Below, piece after piece: positions 7,171 through 17,061 of a stretch of DNA of 43,311 nucleotides. The notes beneath the pieces are model-generated. The model saw nothing but the letters and a program-made list of their open reading frames with translations, had not been told where the DNA came from and made no database searches. This DNA is from Gammaproteobacteria bacterium (lineage in GTDB: Bacteria > Pseudomonadota > Gammaproteobacteria > Ga0077536): contig JACQWY010000042.1 of assembly GCA_016209015.1 (NCBI GenBank), positions 1-43,311 on the forward strand. Reading direction: 5' to 3'. The translations under genes and the position numbers were made by a program. Every line of letters begins with the position of its first letter. Within the stretch, counting starts at the first letter, position 1.

Positions 7171-10100
7171 TCAGGCCGCGATCCGCTCGAGTGCCTGCAG
7201 CTCGCCGATCGTCGTATCGAGCACGGTGCCGATGCGTTCGAGCAGCGTCTCCACGTCCTCGCCGCCGCTCTGCCGGAGCACGCCTTCGAGCGCGGCACAG
7301 AGCTCGGCGAGGCGTCGCGCCCCGATGTTCAAGCCGCTGCCGCGCAATGCGTGCGCCGCGATGCCGAGCTCGTCGCTGCGTCCGCCGGCGTGAGCTGCGC
7401 GCATGCGGTCGAGCGCCGCCCGCGCATCGCTCGCGAAGCGGTCGATGAGCTCCCGGTAACCGGCCGGCCCGAGCAGCTCGCGCAATTCGGCCGACTTCAC
7501 GCCGTCGATGTCACCGCTGCGGACGGCCGCGCCATGCAGGGCTATCGGCGACCACTTCGCGAGCATCGCGGCGAGCGCTTCGAGCGTGATGGGCTTCGTC
7601 ATGAAATCGTCCATGCCCGCGTGCAGGCAACGATCGCGATCGGCGCTGGAAGCGTGCGCGGTCATCGCGATCACGACCGGGCCGTGCGCCGGCGCGAAGC
7701 GGCTGCGGATTTCGGCGGTAGCGGCGAGCCCGTCCATCTCCGGCATCTGGCAATCCATGAACACGAGGTCGTAATTCGTACGCCCGAGCGCGAATAGCGC
7801 CTCGTCGGCCGAGATCGCGACCTCGGCACGGGCACCGAGCTTCGTCAGCATGGCCGAGGCCACTTTGAGATTCGCACCGACGTCGTCGACGACGAGCACC
7901 GAGAGATCGCCGGACAGCGCGGCCTCGGCGAGCGAGTGCCGCGTGATCAGCGCGCCTTCGCCGGCGCCGCTGATCAGCGCCGAGAACGTGCGCGCGAGCT
8001 GATCCGCCCGCACCGGCTTCGTGAGATAAGCGTGGACGCCGGCGCGGCGTAGCTGGCCGGCATCGCCCGGCCGGCCGAACAAGGTCGTGACGACGACGCG
8101 GGTCGCGGCGAGCGCCGGCTCCCCGTGCAGGGCTCGCACCGTGCGCACGAGCGTCTCCGGCTCGGCGAAGACATCGAGGATCGCCGCATAGAACGGGCGG
8201 TTCGCGCGCGCGGCATCGCGCAGCACGGGCAGGAGTTCGTCGAGCGCCGGCAAGGTCTCGACCTCGACGCCCCAGGACTCGAACTGCTGGCGCAGTGCCG
8301 TGCACGTCGTCGGCGACAGATCGTGAACGAGCACGCGGTGGCCCGCGAAATCCGGCGGCGGGCTGCCGGCCGGCACGGCCTCGTGGGCCTGCGGCAGGAC
8401 GATCTCGAACCAGAACGTGCTGCCCGTGCCCGGCGTCGAATCGAGCCCGATCACACCGCCCATCAGGCTCACGAGCTCGCGCGTGATGCTGAGGCCGAGG
8501 CCGGTGCCGCCGAAGCGACGCGTCGTCGAGCCGTCGCCCTGCCGGAATGCGTCGAAGATGTGTTGCTGCTGGGCAGGCTCGATTCCGATACCCGTATCGC
8601 GGATCTCGAAACGCAAGCCCTGCTGCACGAGCTGGCCACGCTTGATCTCGAGGACGATCTCGCCCCGGTTCGTGAACTTGATCGAATTGCCGATGAGGTT
8701 GACGAGGATTTGCCGCACGCGCCCCGGATCGCCCGTCACCCAGCTCCGAACGCCCGCCGCGTAGAGAAGCGTGATGTCGATGCCTTTCTGGTGTGCAGGC
8801 TCGGCCAGGAGCTCGGTGACGTCCTCGGCGAGCAGCCTGAGATCGAATTCTATGTTCTCGATCTCGACCTTGCGCGCCTCCATCTTCGAGAAGTCGAGGA
8901 TGTTGTTGATGAGCTGCAGGAGATTGCGCGCGGAACGCGTGGCGACCTCGACGTAGCCGCGCTGCTCGGCGCCCATCTGCGCGGCGTCGACGAGAGACAG
9001 CATGCCGAGGACGCCGTTCAACGGCGTGCGCAGCTCGTGACTCATGTTCGCGAGGAATTCGGCCTTCGTCTTCGCCGCGGCGAGCGCCTCGTCGCGCGCG
9101 TGCGCGAGATTCTCGGTGAGCGCCTTCTCTTCGCTGATGTCCTGCTGGATGCCGACGATGTGCGCGCCGCGGCTCTCGCCGCCGTGTTCGACGGCCCGGC
9201 CCCGCGATCGGAACCAGCGATAGCCGGCGTTTACCGTGCGATAGCGAAACTCGACCGAGTACTCCCCGCCGACGCCTGCCGCGTGATCGCCGAGCGCCGC
9301 GAGCAGGCCCGCGCGATCGTCCGGATGAACGCCTTCCACCCAGGAGGCGAGATCGGCGGGCACCTCCGCGCGCGCGCGCCAGCCGATGAGACGGACGCTC
9401 GAGTCGTCGAACTCCACCTGCCCGCTGCCGGCGTGGTAACCCCAGATGCCGACGTCGCCCGTCGACATGGCGAGCTCGAGCCGGCGCCGGCTGTCGATCA
9501 GATCGGCCTGGGTCGCCTTGAGCGCGCTGATGTCCGTGACCATCAGATAGAGCCGCAGGGGATCGTCGCCGCCGCCGACGGCCGTGGCGGAGACCAGACC
9601 CCAGACGGAATCGCCACGCCGTGAGCGCAACAGCACTTCGCGCTCGGCGAGCGGACGCCCCTCGAGACATGCGGCGAGTGCGCTCTTCAGCCCGGGCCGG
9701 TAGCGATCCGCCACGAAGGCGGCGAAATCCCGGCCGATGATCGCCTCGGGCGCCGTGCCGAGGATCTCGGCGAGGCGCGGGTTGCACTCGGTCGCCGCGA
9801 GCCCGGCGTCGAGCGTGATGATGCCCTCGTAGGCCGTCGCGATGAGCTGGCGCATGCGCCGCTCGCTGTCGCGCAACGCCGACTCGATGCGTTTGTGAGC
9901 CGTCACGTCGCGGGCCATGATCGTGTAGCGCACGGTATCGGCCCAGCGGGCCTCGCTCACGCTCAGCGCGAGATCGCGCGAGCTGCCGTCGCGCAGCCGC
10001 ACGCTCGCCTCTTCCGTGCGGCTTCCACAGCCCGGCGGCAGCGGCAGCCGCAGCGACGGCAGCACGTCGCCGAGCTGGGTCGTGACCGCGAAATCCGCGT

Positions 10101-10974
10101 CGATGCCGAATATCTCCTCGGCGGCCGGATTGAAGGAGTCGATGTTGCCCGCCGTATCGCAGGTCAGCACGGCATCGGGCGCCTGATCGACGATTTGGCG
10201 CGTGAACTCCAGGGCCTTGGCGAGATGCTTCGCGCTCTCGGCCTCACGCTTCTGCTGATAGAGGCGATCCCTCAGCAGCGATTTCACGGTGCGCGCGAGA
10301 TCACCGAGCTCGTCGGCCCGGCGCAGGGGCTCCTCGCTCGCGGCACTCTCGCCGGCCGCATAGCGGTGCAGCGCCGCGACGGGTTGCAGCACGTCACGCC
10401 TGACGACGCGCAGCGTCACCCACAGCACGCCGAGCAGACACAGCACGAGCACGGCGATCGCGAGGCTGGACAGCGTGCGGAGCGTCACGCCGATCAGGTG
10501 TCTCGGGACGCGCACCCAGAGTTCGTAGCGATGCTCCGAGCCCGCCGGGCCCAGGGCCCCGACATGCTGGAGCCACTCGCCGCTCGTCCCCATCGGATCA
10601 CCGGACGGCGGCGCGGCGGGAAATTCGGCCAGCTCAGCGGCCGGGCGTCCCGTCCATTCCCGGCGGGAGGACGCGACGACACGCCGATCCGCCGCGTCGA
10701 TCACGCTCACGGTCGCGCCGCCCACGGTGGCGGCGAGCAGCGAGGCGGCGCGCTGCAGGGCGGCCGGTGCGGTGTCCAGGGCGAGAAAGCCGCGCATCGC
10801 CTCGTCCAGCGCGTCGAACTGCGCGTGCAGTTGCCGCTGTTCCTGGATTTCGAGCGCGTATTTGAATGTGAAGAAGATGGCGAACGCACACGCGACGCCG
10901 GCCAGCGTGATCGGCAGCACGAGCCGGGTGGTGAGCCGCGACATCCTCACGCGGGCCATCCCTGCGCCCGCCAC
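7171..10974 (-). CDS. Membrane hybrid sensor kinase: HAMP-PAS3-HisKA-HATPase-REC-REC-HPt
   Basis: 1267-residue tripartite hybrid kinase. Order: TM1 (about 18-38), periplasmic domain (39-163), TM2 (164-188), HAMP, three PAS domains (about 262-630), HisKA with FLANMSHELRTPLNG, HATPase (DTGIGI, GTGLGLSITREL), REC1, REC2 and a C-terminal HPt (AAHALRGSG). REC2 is canonical (VVDD, FMDCQMPEMDG, TKP). REC1 is degenerate: the acidic pair is reduced to VHD, although an ILD acceptor and TKP remain. The HPt may pass phosphate to the REC of the upstream phosphatase gene, which ends 18 bases earlier in the same operon. GTG at 10974 is the longest start; ATG at 10959 or 10944 is equally possible. Confidence 0.88.
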   Translation of the reverse strand: MAGAGMARVRMSRLTTRLVLPITLAGVACAFAIFFTFKYALEIQEQRQLHAQFDALDEAMRGFLALDTAPAALQRAASLLAATVGGATVSVIDAADRRVVASSRREWTGRPAAELAEFPAAPPSGDPMGTSGEWLQHVGALGPAGSEHRYELWVRVPRHLIGVTLRTLSSLAIAVLVLCLLGVLWVTLRVVRRDVLQPVAALHRYAAGESAASEEPLRRADELGDLARTVKSLLRDRLYQQKREAESAKHLAKALEFTRQIVDQAPDAVLTCDTAGNIDSFNPAAEEIFGIDADFAVTTQLGDVLPSLRLPLPPGCGSRTEEASVRLRDGSSRDLALSVSEARWADTVRYTIMARDVTAHKRIESALRDSERRMRQLIATAYEGIITLDAGLAATECNPRLAEILGTAPEAIIGRDFAAFVADRYRPGLKSALAACLEGRPLAEREVLLRSRRGDSVWGLVSATAVGGGDDPLRLYLMVTDISALKATQADLIDSRRRLELAMSTGDVGIWGYHAGSGQVEFDDSSVRLIGWRARAEVPADLASWVEGVHPDDRAGLLAALGDHAAGVGGEYSVEFRYRTVNAGYRWFRSRGRAVEHGGESRGAHIVGIQQDISEEKALTENLAHARDEALAAAKTKAEFLANMSHELRTPLNGVLGMLSLVDAAQMGAEQRGYVEVATRSARNLLQLINNILDFSKMEARKVEIENIEFDLRLLAEDVTELLAEPAHQKGIDITLLYAAGVRSWVTGDPGRVRQILVNLIGNSIKFTNRGEIVLEIKRGQLVQQGLRFEIRDTGIGIEPAQQQHIFDAFRQGDGSTTRRFGGTGLGLSITRELVSLMGGVIGLDSTPGTGSTFWFEIVLPQAHEAVPAGSPPPDFAGHRVLVHDLSPTTCTALRQQFESWGVEVETLPALDELLPVLRDAARANRPFYAAILDVFAEPETLVRTVRALHGEPALAATRVVVTTLFGRPGDAGQLRRAGVHAYLTKPVRADQLARTFSALISGAGEGALITRHSLAEAALSGDLSVLVVDDVGANLKVASAMLTKLGARAEVAISADEALFALGRTNYDLVFMDCQMPEMDGLAATAEIRSRFAPAHGPVVIAMTAHASSADRDRCLHAGMDDFMTKPITLEALAAMLAKWSPIALHGAAVRSGDIDGVKSAELRELLGPAGYRELIDRFASDARAALDRMRAAHAGGRSDELGIAAHALRGSGLNIGARRLAELCAALEGVLRQSGGEDVETLLERIGTVLDTTIGELQALERIAA

Positions 10975-10992
10975 GCCGGCTGCACGGCCCCC

Positions 10993-12732
10993 TCAGGCGA
11001 CACTATCTGCGGACCAACGGTAACGGGCAACCGCGGTGCGGCCGCCGTCGAGATATTCGAGCGACTCGCACAGCGATCGGATGAGACGAATGCCGCGCCC
11101 GGAGTAGCCGTCGTTCGTGGCGAGCTCGCGGCTGGCCCCGGCGGCATCGAAGCCCTTCCCGGTATGGCTGACGCGGAGCTCGAGCCGGCCGCCGCCCGTG
11201 ACGGGCTCGTGCCGGCAGGAAAAGACGACGCACGCATCGGCCAGCGTCTCGAGGCGCCGCTGACGCTCCGCATAGTATTCGGCGAAGCCGTGATGGCGAT
11301 GCTTCAGGCCCGAATCGAGTTGCAGGATGCCGTGCTCGAGGGCATTCGAATAGAGCTCGACGAGCACCGCGTAGAGCGGCGTGCGATGCGGCGCGAGCCC
11401 CTGCACCGTATCGAAGGTCTGCACGATCGCGGGCACCGGGTCCGGACCGCGCAGCGCAGCGACGTCGAGCTCGAGCTCGAAGCTCCAGCGCGCGGCGCGC
11501 TTCTCGACACGCTGCGGGCCGCCGTCCGCGACTTCCACCCGGCTCGCCTCCGTGAGGCGCTCGACCTCGAGGAACGAGATGTCGTCGCTCTGCTGGGCTT
11601 CGCGCACGTGTAGCCCCAGGCTCTCCACCACCGCGTCGAAAGTCGCGGCGCGCGGCGTACCGGTGAGCTTGTCGAGCAGGCGCGGGGATCCGTACAGCTC
11701 GCCTTCCGGGTTGTGGGCCTCCACGAGCCCGTCCGAATAGGCGTAGATGCGATCACCGGCCTCCATCAGGAGTGTGGTCGACGTTGCACGGAACTCATCG
11801 GGCGGCAGGATTCCGAACGGCACGTGCGTCGAGGGAAACGTACTCTCGAGCTCGCCGCCCGGCGCGACCGCGACGAGATCCGGCATGCCGGCATTGCAGA
11901 CGGCGAGCAGACCCGTGTCGTGATTGAGCTCGATGAGACAGGCCGACAGGAAGCGGCCGACTGGCAGGAGTCCGTTCAGCTTGCGATTGAGCTCGACCGC
12001 AATCTCGAGCAGCGGAAAGCCTTTCGTCGCCATCGAAGTGAACACGCCCTGAGCCGTGAACGCGCCGAGCGCGGCGGGCAGTCCATGCCCCGTGAAATCG
12101 CCGACGAGGAAGCACTGCTCGCCCGAAGGCTTGCGTGCAGCGAGGATGATGTCGCCGTTCAGCGTCTCCATCGGGCGCAGGAGGTATTTCAGGTTCCGCG
12201 CGGCGAGATGAATGCGCGCGTTGATGTTCTCGAGCAGGCGGCGCGCCGTCTCCATGTCGTGCTGCGTCTGGACCTGGTAGAGCGAGAGCTCGTTGCGCTG
12301 CCTGAGCAGGGTGCGATGCAGATCGCGGCTGCGTCGCGCGGCATCGATCTTCGCTTTCAGCAGGATGCGGCTGTACGGCTTGGTGAGGAAATCGTCGCCG
12401 CCGACGTCGATGCAGTGCTTGAGCTGGGGTTCCTCGGTGACGGCCGTCAGGAAGATGATCGGGACGGCGAGATTCGCGGGATTGGCCTTGATGCGCTGCG
12501 TCGCCTCGTAGCCGTCCATGATCGGCATCATCACGTCCATGAAGATGATGTCCGGCGTGCGCGCGGTACAGGCCTCGACGGCCTCGGCACCGGTGGTGGC
12601 TTCGACGGTCTCGAAGCCGTGTTCGCTCAGCATCGCCCGCAGTACGAGCCGATTCGTCGCCTCGTCGTCGACGATCAACGCGAGCTCGGCGTGTGCCGGC
12701 GCCGGACCCTCCCTATCCAGAACTGCCGACAT
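10993..12732 (-). CDS. REC-PP2C(SpoIIE)-HATPase phosphatase/kinase, HsbR-like
   Basis: 579-residue three-domain switch protein. The receiver domain (about 15-130) is complete: VDDEATN, FMDVMMPIMDG, TKPY. A coiled coil leads to a SpoIIE-type PP2C phosphatase (about 180-390) with the metal-binding GDFTGHGLPAALG and DDISFLEV. The C-terminal GHKL ATPase (about 430-575) has N box ELYSNALEHGIL and the loop GRGIRLIRS, like RsbW/SpoIIAB serine kinases. This is the architecture of Pseudomonas HsbR, which both phosphorylates and dephosphorylates the STAS protein HsbA. Here a STAS gene lies 33 bases upstream, the expected partner. Function by homology; the partnership is inferred from order. Confidence 0.85.
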   Translation of the reverse strand: MSAVLDREGPAPAHAELALIVDDEATNRLVLRAMLSEHGFETVEATTGAEAVEACTARTPDIIFMDVMMPIMDGYEATQRIKANPANLAVPIIFLTAVTEEPQLKHCIDVGGDDFLTKPYSRILLKAKIDAARRSRDLHRTLLRQRNELSLYQVQTQHDMETARRLLENINARIHLAARNLKYLLRPMETLNGDIILAARKPSGEQCFLVGDFTGHGLPAALGAFTAQGVFTSMATKGFPLLEIAVELNRKLNGLLPVGRFLSACLIELNHDTGLLAVCNAGMPDLVAVAPGGELESTFPSTHVPFGILPPDEFRATSTTLLMEAGDRIYAYSDGLVEAHNPEGELYGSPRLLDKLTGTPRAATFDAVVESLGLHVREAQQSDDISFLEVERLTEASRVEVADGGPQRVEKRAARWSFELELDVAALRGPDPVPAIVQTFDTVQGLAPHRTPLYAVLVELYSNALEHGILQLDSGLKHRHHGFAEYYAERQRRLETLADACVVFSCRHEPVTGGGRLELRVSHTGKGFDAAGASRELATNDGYSGRGIRLIRSLCESLEYLDGGRTAVARYRWSADSVA

Positions 12733-12765
12733 CGCTCTGCCTCGCAGGTCGGACGCAGCGCGCCG

Positions 12766-13071
12766 TCAGTCGACCGTCATCAATTGGTGGAAGTTCGCGA
12801 CCGCGAGGATTTCCTTGATGGCGGACTGGGCATGGGCGATGCGTACCGCCTCGCGCTTGCCGCCCGCGAAATCGCGGAGCTGCAGCAGCATGCCGAGCGC
12901 CGAGGAATCCATGTACGTCGTGTCTTTCAGATCCACCACGTAGTTCTGATAGCGCTTTTCGTTCTGGTAATACAACCGGCGCAGTTCGGAGTGCAGGTTG
13001 AAATCGAAACGATCGCTGATCTTGATGGTGAGGGTCTTGCCGTCCCCGGACGGCATGGCGGAGATTCCCAT
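12766..13071 (-). CDS. STAS-domain anti-sigma-factor antagonist, HsbA-like
   Basis: Small cytosolic STAS protein of 101 residues. The phosphorylatable serine lies in the motif YMDSSALGMLLQL near residues 54-66. ATG at 13071 is preferred over the longer frame (to 13104) because AGGA sits 8 bases before it and the extension overlaps the MCP stop. It lies between the MCP gene and the REC-PP2C-HATPase gene, and is presumably the protein whose phosphorylation state that enzyme sets. In Pseudomonas, the equivalent HsbA binds the anti-sigma factor FlgM or a diguanylate cyclase; neither FlgM nor a free GGDEF protein is adjacent here. Confidence 0.85.
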   Translation of the reverse strand: MGISAMPSGDGKTLTIKISDRFDFNLHSELRRLYYQNEKRYQNYVVDLKDTTYMDSSALGMLLQLRDFAGGKREAVRIAHAQSAIKEILAVANFHQLMTVD

Positions 13072-13087
13072 GGTGATATTCCTAGGC

Positions 13088-14296
13088 TTAGAACAACTCG
13101 ACACTACCGGTCGTCATCGTGCGCTGGACCGCGGGTTTGGGCGGCGTGGCGTTGCTCAACGCCGCCACCGCGCTCGTCAGCTCGCCATGCAGCTCGCCGA
13201 TGCGGTGCGGTTCGATCTGATGCATCTTGTCCGTCGCCTCGTCGAGGAAGGCCTCGAGCTGATCGATGCGCGCGGCGGTGTGCTCGACGATCTGGCGCAC
13301 GATGTCCTCGAACTGCAGGCAACGCACCGCGTCCGCCGTGCGGCTCGCGATCCGGGTCGTCACTTCGGCCGCCTCGTTCACGCGCATCTCGAGAAACGTC
13401 TCGAAAGTCGTGAGGCGATCCATCATCTGATCGACCTTGCGTTTGCCGGTCAGCAGCGCCGTCATGTCCTGGGACGCGGCCTGGCCGACGATGTCGCGGG
13501 TGCGGCCGATGACTTCCTTCGCTTCCTGCACCTGGCTGCGGATCTGTTCGTTGAACTGGTTGGAGTTGCGCGAGAGGTTGCGCACCTCGTCGGCGACGAC
13601 CGCGAAGCCGCGGCCGGCCTCGCCCGCGCGGGCGGCCTCGATGGCAGCGTTCAGCGCGAGCAGGTTCGTCTGGTCGGCGATACCGCGGATGTTCTGCAGG
13701 AGACTGAAGATGCGATCCATCTGGCCCGCCATCTCGTCGATCATCGACACCGTGTCGAGGCTCTGCTTGCTCGACTGTACGCAGATGTCGACGAACATCC
13801 GGAGCAGCGCGGAAGTGTTCTCCACCAGACTCTCGATGGTCATGTCCTCGCCCGCACGGCCGGGATCGCCCGCCGCGGCACCACCGAGGCCGGCGGCCAT
13901 CGCGTGGATGACCTCGCTCATCAGCGTGGCCTGGGTGCGCGATTCGTTGTCGAGGCCCTGGAACGCGCCGTTCAGGGTCTGGACGGCGTCCGCGAGCAGG
14001 GTGCGAATCTGATCGAGCTCGTGGCGAAGGTTCGTGATTCCGTCCTTGGCGGTATGCGTGATGCGGGCGACGAGCGCGCTGATCTCGGCATTGCGCTCGT
14101 CGAGGGCCTTGGCCTGGGCGGCCTCGACGTCGCCGGTTTCGCTGCGCGACATCGTCACCTGCCCGATCCACACCGCACCGACCACGGCGAGTGCCAGAGC
14201 GTGCACCGGTGTCGAGGAAGTGAGAAGCACGAGGCCCGCGCCGACGAGCGCCGCGAGGATCGGAACCCAGAGGTTCGGGGCTGTTCTCTTGTCCAT
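13088..14296 (-). CDS. Methyl-accepting chemotaxis protein without sensor domain
   Basis: 402-residue chemoreceptor-like protein. Two short hydrophobic segments (about 10-25 and 32-47) are followed directly by a long coiled coil, with no periplasmic ligand domain and no HAMP. The kinase-control tip is clear: [20 protein letters not shown], then [15 protein letters not shown]-terminal tail ends SVELF. CheD in the same cluster also ends VELF. The sigma-28-like promoter at 14347-14373 would drive this gene and the three downstream of it. Signal input could come through the membrane segments or a partner protein. Confidence 0.85.
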   Translation of the reverse strand: MDKRTAPNLWVPILAALVGAGLVLLTSSTPVHALALAVVGAVWIGQVTMSRSETGDVEAAQAKALDERNAEISALVARITHTAKDGITNLRHELDQIRTLLADAVQTLNGAFQGLDNESRTQATLMSEVIHAMAAGLGGAAAGDPGRAGEDMTIESLVENTSALLRMFVDICVQSSKQSLDTVSMIDEMAGQMDRIFSLLQNIRGIADQTNLLALNAAIEAARAGEAGRGFAVVADEVRNLSRNSNQFNEQIRSQVQEAKEVIGRTRDIVGQAASQDMTALLTGKRKVDQMMDRLTTFETFLEMRVNEAAEVTTRIASRTADAVRCLQFEDIVRQIVEHTAARIDQLEAFLDEATDKMHQIEPHRIGELHGELTSAVAALSNATPPKPAVQRTMTTGSVELF

Positions 14297-14346
14297 AGGG
14301 GGCTCTCGGTTCGTGGTGCGACGAGGGTCGGCGACCAGTGACCGTA

Positions 14347-14373
14347 AAATCGGTCTGACCGGGGGAAACTTTA
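14347..14373 (-). promoter_or_regulatory. Sigma-28-type promoter of the MCP-STAS-phosphatase-hybrid kinase operon
   Basis: Reading the minus strand: TAAAGTTT (14373-14366), 11 bases, then ACCGATTT (14354-14347). The -35 is perfect and the -10 keeps CCGAT of GCCGATAA. The MCP start codon lies 50 bases downstream. Confidence 0.65.
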
Positions 14374-14395
14374 GGTGCGCGGGGCGCGTTTCGAC

Positions 14396-15445
14396 TCAAC
14401 GCCGGGCCAGCGCGAGGCTTTGCGCGGCGATGCGCTCCAGCGGCAATACGTGCTCCGCGGCACCGAGCTTCACGGCCTCCCCCGGCATGCCCCACACCAC
14501 GCTCGATTTCTCGTCCTGCGCGATCGTCGCCGCGCCGGCCTCGCGCATCGCGAGCAGTCCGCGCGCGCCGTCACCGCCCATGCCGGTCAGGATGACGCCG
14601 ACGGCATTGAAGCCGACGCACCGGGCCACGGAGTTGAACAGCACGTCGACCGAGGGCCGGTGACGATTCACGGGATCGGTCGCGTCGAGTTGACACTGGA
14701 AGCGGGCGCCGTTGCGCACCACCGAGAGATGCTGGTTGCCGGGTGCGACGTAGGCGTGGCCCTGCAGGATGGGCTGCCCGTGCTCGGCGTGCAGCACCCG
14801 GATCGCGCACAAGCCGTCGAGACGCCGGGCGAACGGGCCGCTGAACGCTTCCGGAATATGCTGGGTGATGACGATCGCCGGCGCGTCCGGTGGCATGACC
14901 TCGAGGACCTCGCGTAGCGCCTCGGTGCCGCCCGTCGAGGCGCCGATCGCAATGAGGCGCTCGGTCGTGCGGTATTGCTGGACGGTCGGTTTGACGGCCG
15001 GTGGCGGGCGGTCACCGGGCACGCGGGCGCGGACCCGTGCCCGCGCCGCCGCCTTGACCTTCGCCGTGATCTCGCGCGCATAGTCCTGGAGGCCCTGGGC
15101 GACATCGAGCTTCGGCTTGGTGACGAAATCGAAAGCCCCGAGCTCGAGCGCGGCGAGCGTGACGGCGGCACCCTGCTCGGTCAACGAAGATACCATCACG
15201 ACCGGCATCGGCCGCAGGCGCATGAGGTTGCCCAGGAACGTGATGCCGTCCATTTTCGGCATCTCGACATCGAGCGTCAGGACGTCGGGATTGAGCCGCT
15301 TGATCGCGTCGCGCGCGGCGTAGGGATCGGGTGCCGCGCCCACGACCTCGAGCTCCGGATCGGCCTCGAGGATTTCGGTCAGCACCTTGCGGATCAACGC
15401 GGAATCGTCGACCACGAGTACCTTGATTTTGCGTCCTGCGGGCAT
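14396..15445 (-). CDS. cheB: CheB protein-glutamate methylesterase/deamidase
   Basis: 349-residue chemotaxis adaptation enzyme that removes methyl groups from receptors. The receiver domain (residues 1-125) has [10 protein letters not shown] and [11 protein letters not shown] linker of about 45 residues rich in Arg and Pro follows. The methylesterase domain holds the catalytic serine in [12 protein letters not shown], the histidine in [17 protein letters not shown], and the aspartate in [15 protein letters not shown] at 15445 matches the family start ([15 protein letters not shown]); longer frames upstream overlap the cheD end without similarity. It is the last gene of the che operon; 99 bases including a sigma-28-like promoter separate it from the MCP. 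Confidence 0.95.
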   Translation of the reverse strand: MPAGRKIKVLVVDDSALIRKVLTEILEADPELEVVGAAPDPYAARDAIKRLNPDVLTLDVEMPKMDGITFLGNLMRLRPMPVVMVSSLTEQGAAVTLAALELGAFDFVTKPKLDVAQGLQDYAREITAKVKAAARARVRARVPGDRPPPAVKPTVQQYRTTERLIAIGASTGGTEALREVLEVMPPDAPAIVITQHIPEAFSGPFARRLDGLCAIRVLHAEHGQPILQGHAYVAPGNQHLSVVRNGARFQCQLDATDPVNRHRPSVDVLFNSVARCVGFNAVGVILTGMGGDGARGLLAMREAGAATIAQDEKSSVVWGMPGEAVKLGAAEHVLPLERIAAQSLALARR

Positions 15446-15504
15446 GCTCGTCTCTTTCGCGTAGGGATCCGGGACGCCGCGGGCCGCGCCGCGCGCGCCG
15501 TAGG

Positions 15505-16161
15505 TCAGAACAATTCGACCTCGCCGCCCGCCGGCTGCCTGTCGATTTCGTGCGCGTAACGCGTCTCGCGCACGAGGATCGTCGAGTTCGCGGTGTTCAT
15601 GAGCTCCTTCACCTTGGCCGCTCCGCTCAGCGGATGGAAGCATACTTTGCGCGGCCACAGGCCGCCGATGTGCTCACCACACAGGCGGAGTCCTTCGTTC
15701 TTGATGTAGTCGCGCACGAACTCGATGTTGCGCGCGCCGATGTCGGTCGCGGCTCGCAGCACGCGCCCGCCGCCGACAATCTTGAGCTGCAGGCGCTCAC
15801 GGGCACCGCCGTGCTTCAGGATTTCGTTGATCAGGTGCTCCATCGCATACGTGCCGTAGCGCGCGGCTTCCGTCGCCTCGGCGATCTCCGCGTGGTGCTC
15901 GCGACTCAGCCCGTGCGCCGGCAGCATGAAGTGATTCATCCCGCCCACGCCGCCCGCCGGGTCCCAGATGCACGCGGACACGCAGGACCCGAGCGTCGTG
16001 AGGATGTACTCGTCGCTGCGCGTCACGTAATACTCGCCCGGCAGGATCTTCGCCGCCATGCGTCCGCGCGTGGGATCGAAATACCGGTTCACGTGCTCGA
16101 AGCCGGCCAGCGAATTCCGTTTCGCGCCTTCCTTCGCTTCCAGCCAGCGGTCGGGACTCAT
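15505..16161 (-). CDS. cheD: CheD chemoreceptor glutamine deamidase
   Basis: 218-residue deamidase that converts receptor glutamines to glutamates. The catalytic cysteine is in [12 protein letters not shown] and the histidine in [12 protein letters not shown], both in the expected order. It carries about 35 extra N-terminal residues and a C-terminal tail ending GGEVELF. Its ATGA start overlaps the cheR stop by four bases, so translation is coupled. The terminal VELF is shared with the MCP in this cluster. Confidence 0.93.
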   Translation of the reverse strand: MSPDRWLEAKEGAKRNSLAGFEHVNRYFDPTRGRMAAKILPGEYYVTRSDEYILTTLGSCVSACIWDPAGGVGGMNHFMLPAHGLSREHHAEIAEATEAARYGTYAMEHLINEILKHGGARERLQLKIVGGGRVLRAATDIGARNIEFVRDYIKNEGLRLCGEHIGGLWPRKVCFHPLSGAAKVKELMNTANSTILVRETRYAHEIDRQPAGGEVELF

Positions 16162-17048
16162 TGGATCTTCCTGTAGATCGTGCGCCCCGTGAGCTCGAAG
16201 CGTTCGCTTACGTTGTATAGCGACTCCGAGTGACCGATCACGAGCTGGCCATGCGGAGCAAGCAGATCGGCATACCGGTTGAAGAGCCGGCGCTGCGTTT
16301 CCTTGTCGAAATAGATGACGACGTTGCGGCAGAAGATCACGTCGAACGGCCCCTTCATGGGCCAGGCGCCCATCAGGTTCAACGGTTTGAACTGGATGAT
16401 GCGCTTGAGCTCGTCACGCACCCGCACGCGTCCGGCGTTGCCGCCCGTGCCGCTCATGAACCAGCGCCGCAGCCGCTCCGCGCCGATGCCCTCGACGCGA
16501 GAATTGTCGTACACCCCGGCCGCGCCGGTCGCGATGACGTTCGTGTCGATGTCCGTCGCGAGGATCGCGACGTCCGCCGTGCGACCCGCGGGCTGCGCCT
16601 CCAGCAGCGTCATCGCGATGCTGTAGGGCTCCTCCCCCGTCGAACAGCCGGCCGACCAGATGCGGATGCGCGGCACGGTGGAACGCCGGTAGAGATCCGG
16701 CACGACGGTGCCGCCCAGGAACTCGAAATGATGATTCTCGCGGAAGAACGCCGTGAGATTCGTCGTGATGGCGTTGATGAACTGACCGATCTCGGTATCG
16801 GGATCGTGCTCGAGGATCTCGCAGTAGGCGTCGAACCCCGAAAGCCCCAGCGCGCGGATGCGGCGCGTGATGCGGCCGTAGACGAGCTCGCGCTTCGCTG
16901 CCGTGAGACTGATGCCCGCGTACTGCGCGACGAGGCGGCGCAGATACTGGAAATGCTGGTCGGTGAACGCGAATTCGCGGGCGCTGGAGAGCGCGCTCGC
17001 AGCGGCCTCCCGCGTCCCGTCGGGCGGCTCGGAGAGCATCCTGGTCAC
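16158..17048 (-). CDS. cheR: CheR chemoreceptor methyltransferase
   Basis: 296-residue S-adenosylmethionine-dependent methyltransferase acting on receptor glutamates. The all-alpha N-terminal domain is followed by the SAM-binding WSAGCSTGEEPYSIAM near residue 125 and FCRNVVIYFDKETQ near 240, both diagnostic. The GTG at 17048 is the longest start; an ATG at 17039 is an alternative. It lies 13 bases after the small STAS gene and overlaps cheD by four bases. No TPR or pentapeptide-binding extension is seen beyond the standard domains. Confidence 0.94.
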   Translation of the reverse strand: MTRMLSEPPDGTREAAASALSSAREFAFTDQHFQYLRRLVAQYAGISLTAAKRELVYGRITRRIRALGLSGFDAYCEILEHDPDTEIGQFINAITTNLTAFFRENHHFEFLGGTVVPDLYRRSTVPRIRIWSAGCSTGEEPYSIAMTLLEAQPAGRTADVAILATDIDTNVIATGAAGVYDNSRVEGIGAERLRRWFMSGTGGNAGRVRVRDELKRIIQFKPLNLMGAWPMKGPFDVIFCRNVVIYFDKETQRRLFNRYADLLAPHGQLVIGHSESLYNVSERFELTGRTIYRKIQ

Positions 17049-17061
17049 GCCGGCCCGCCCT

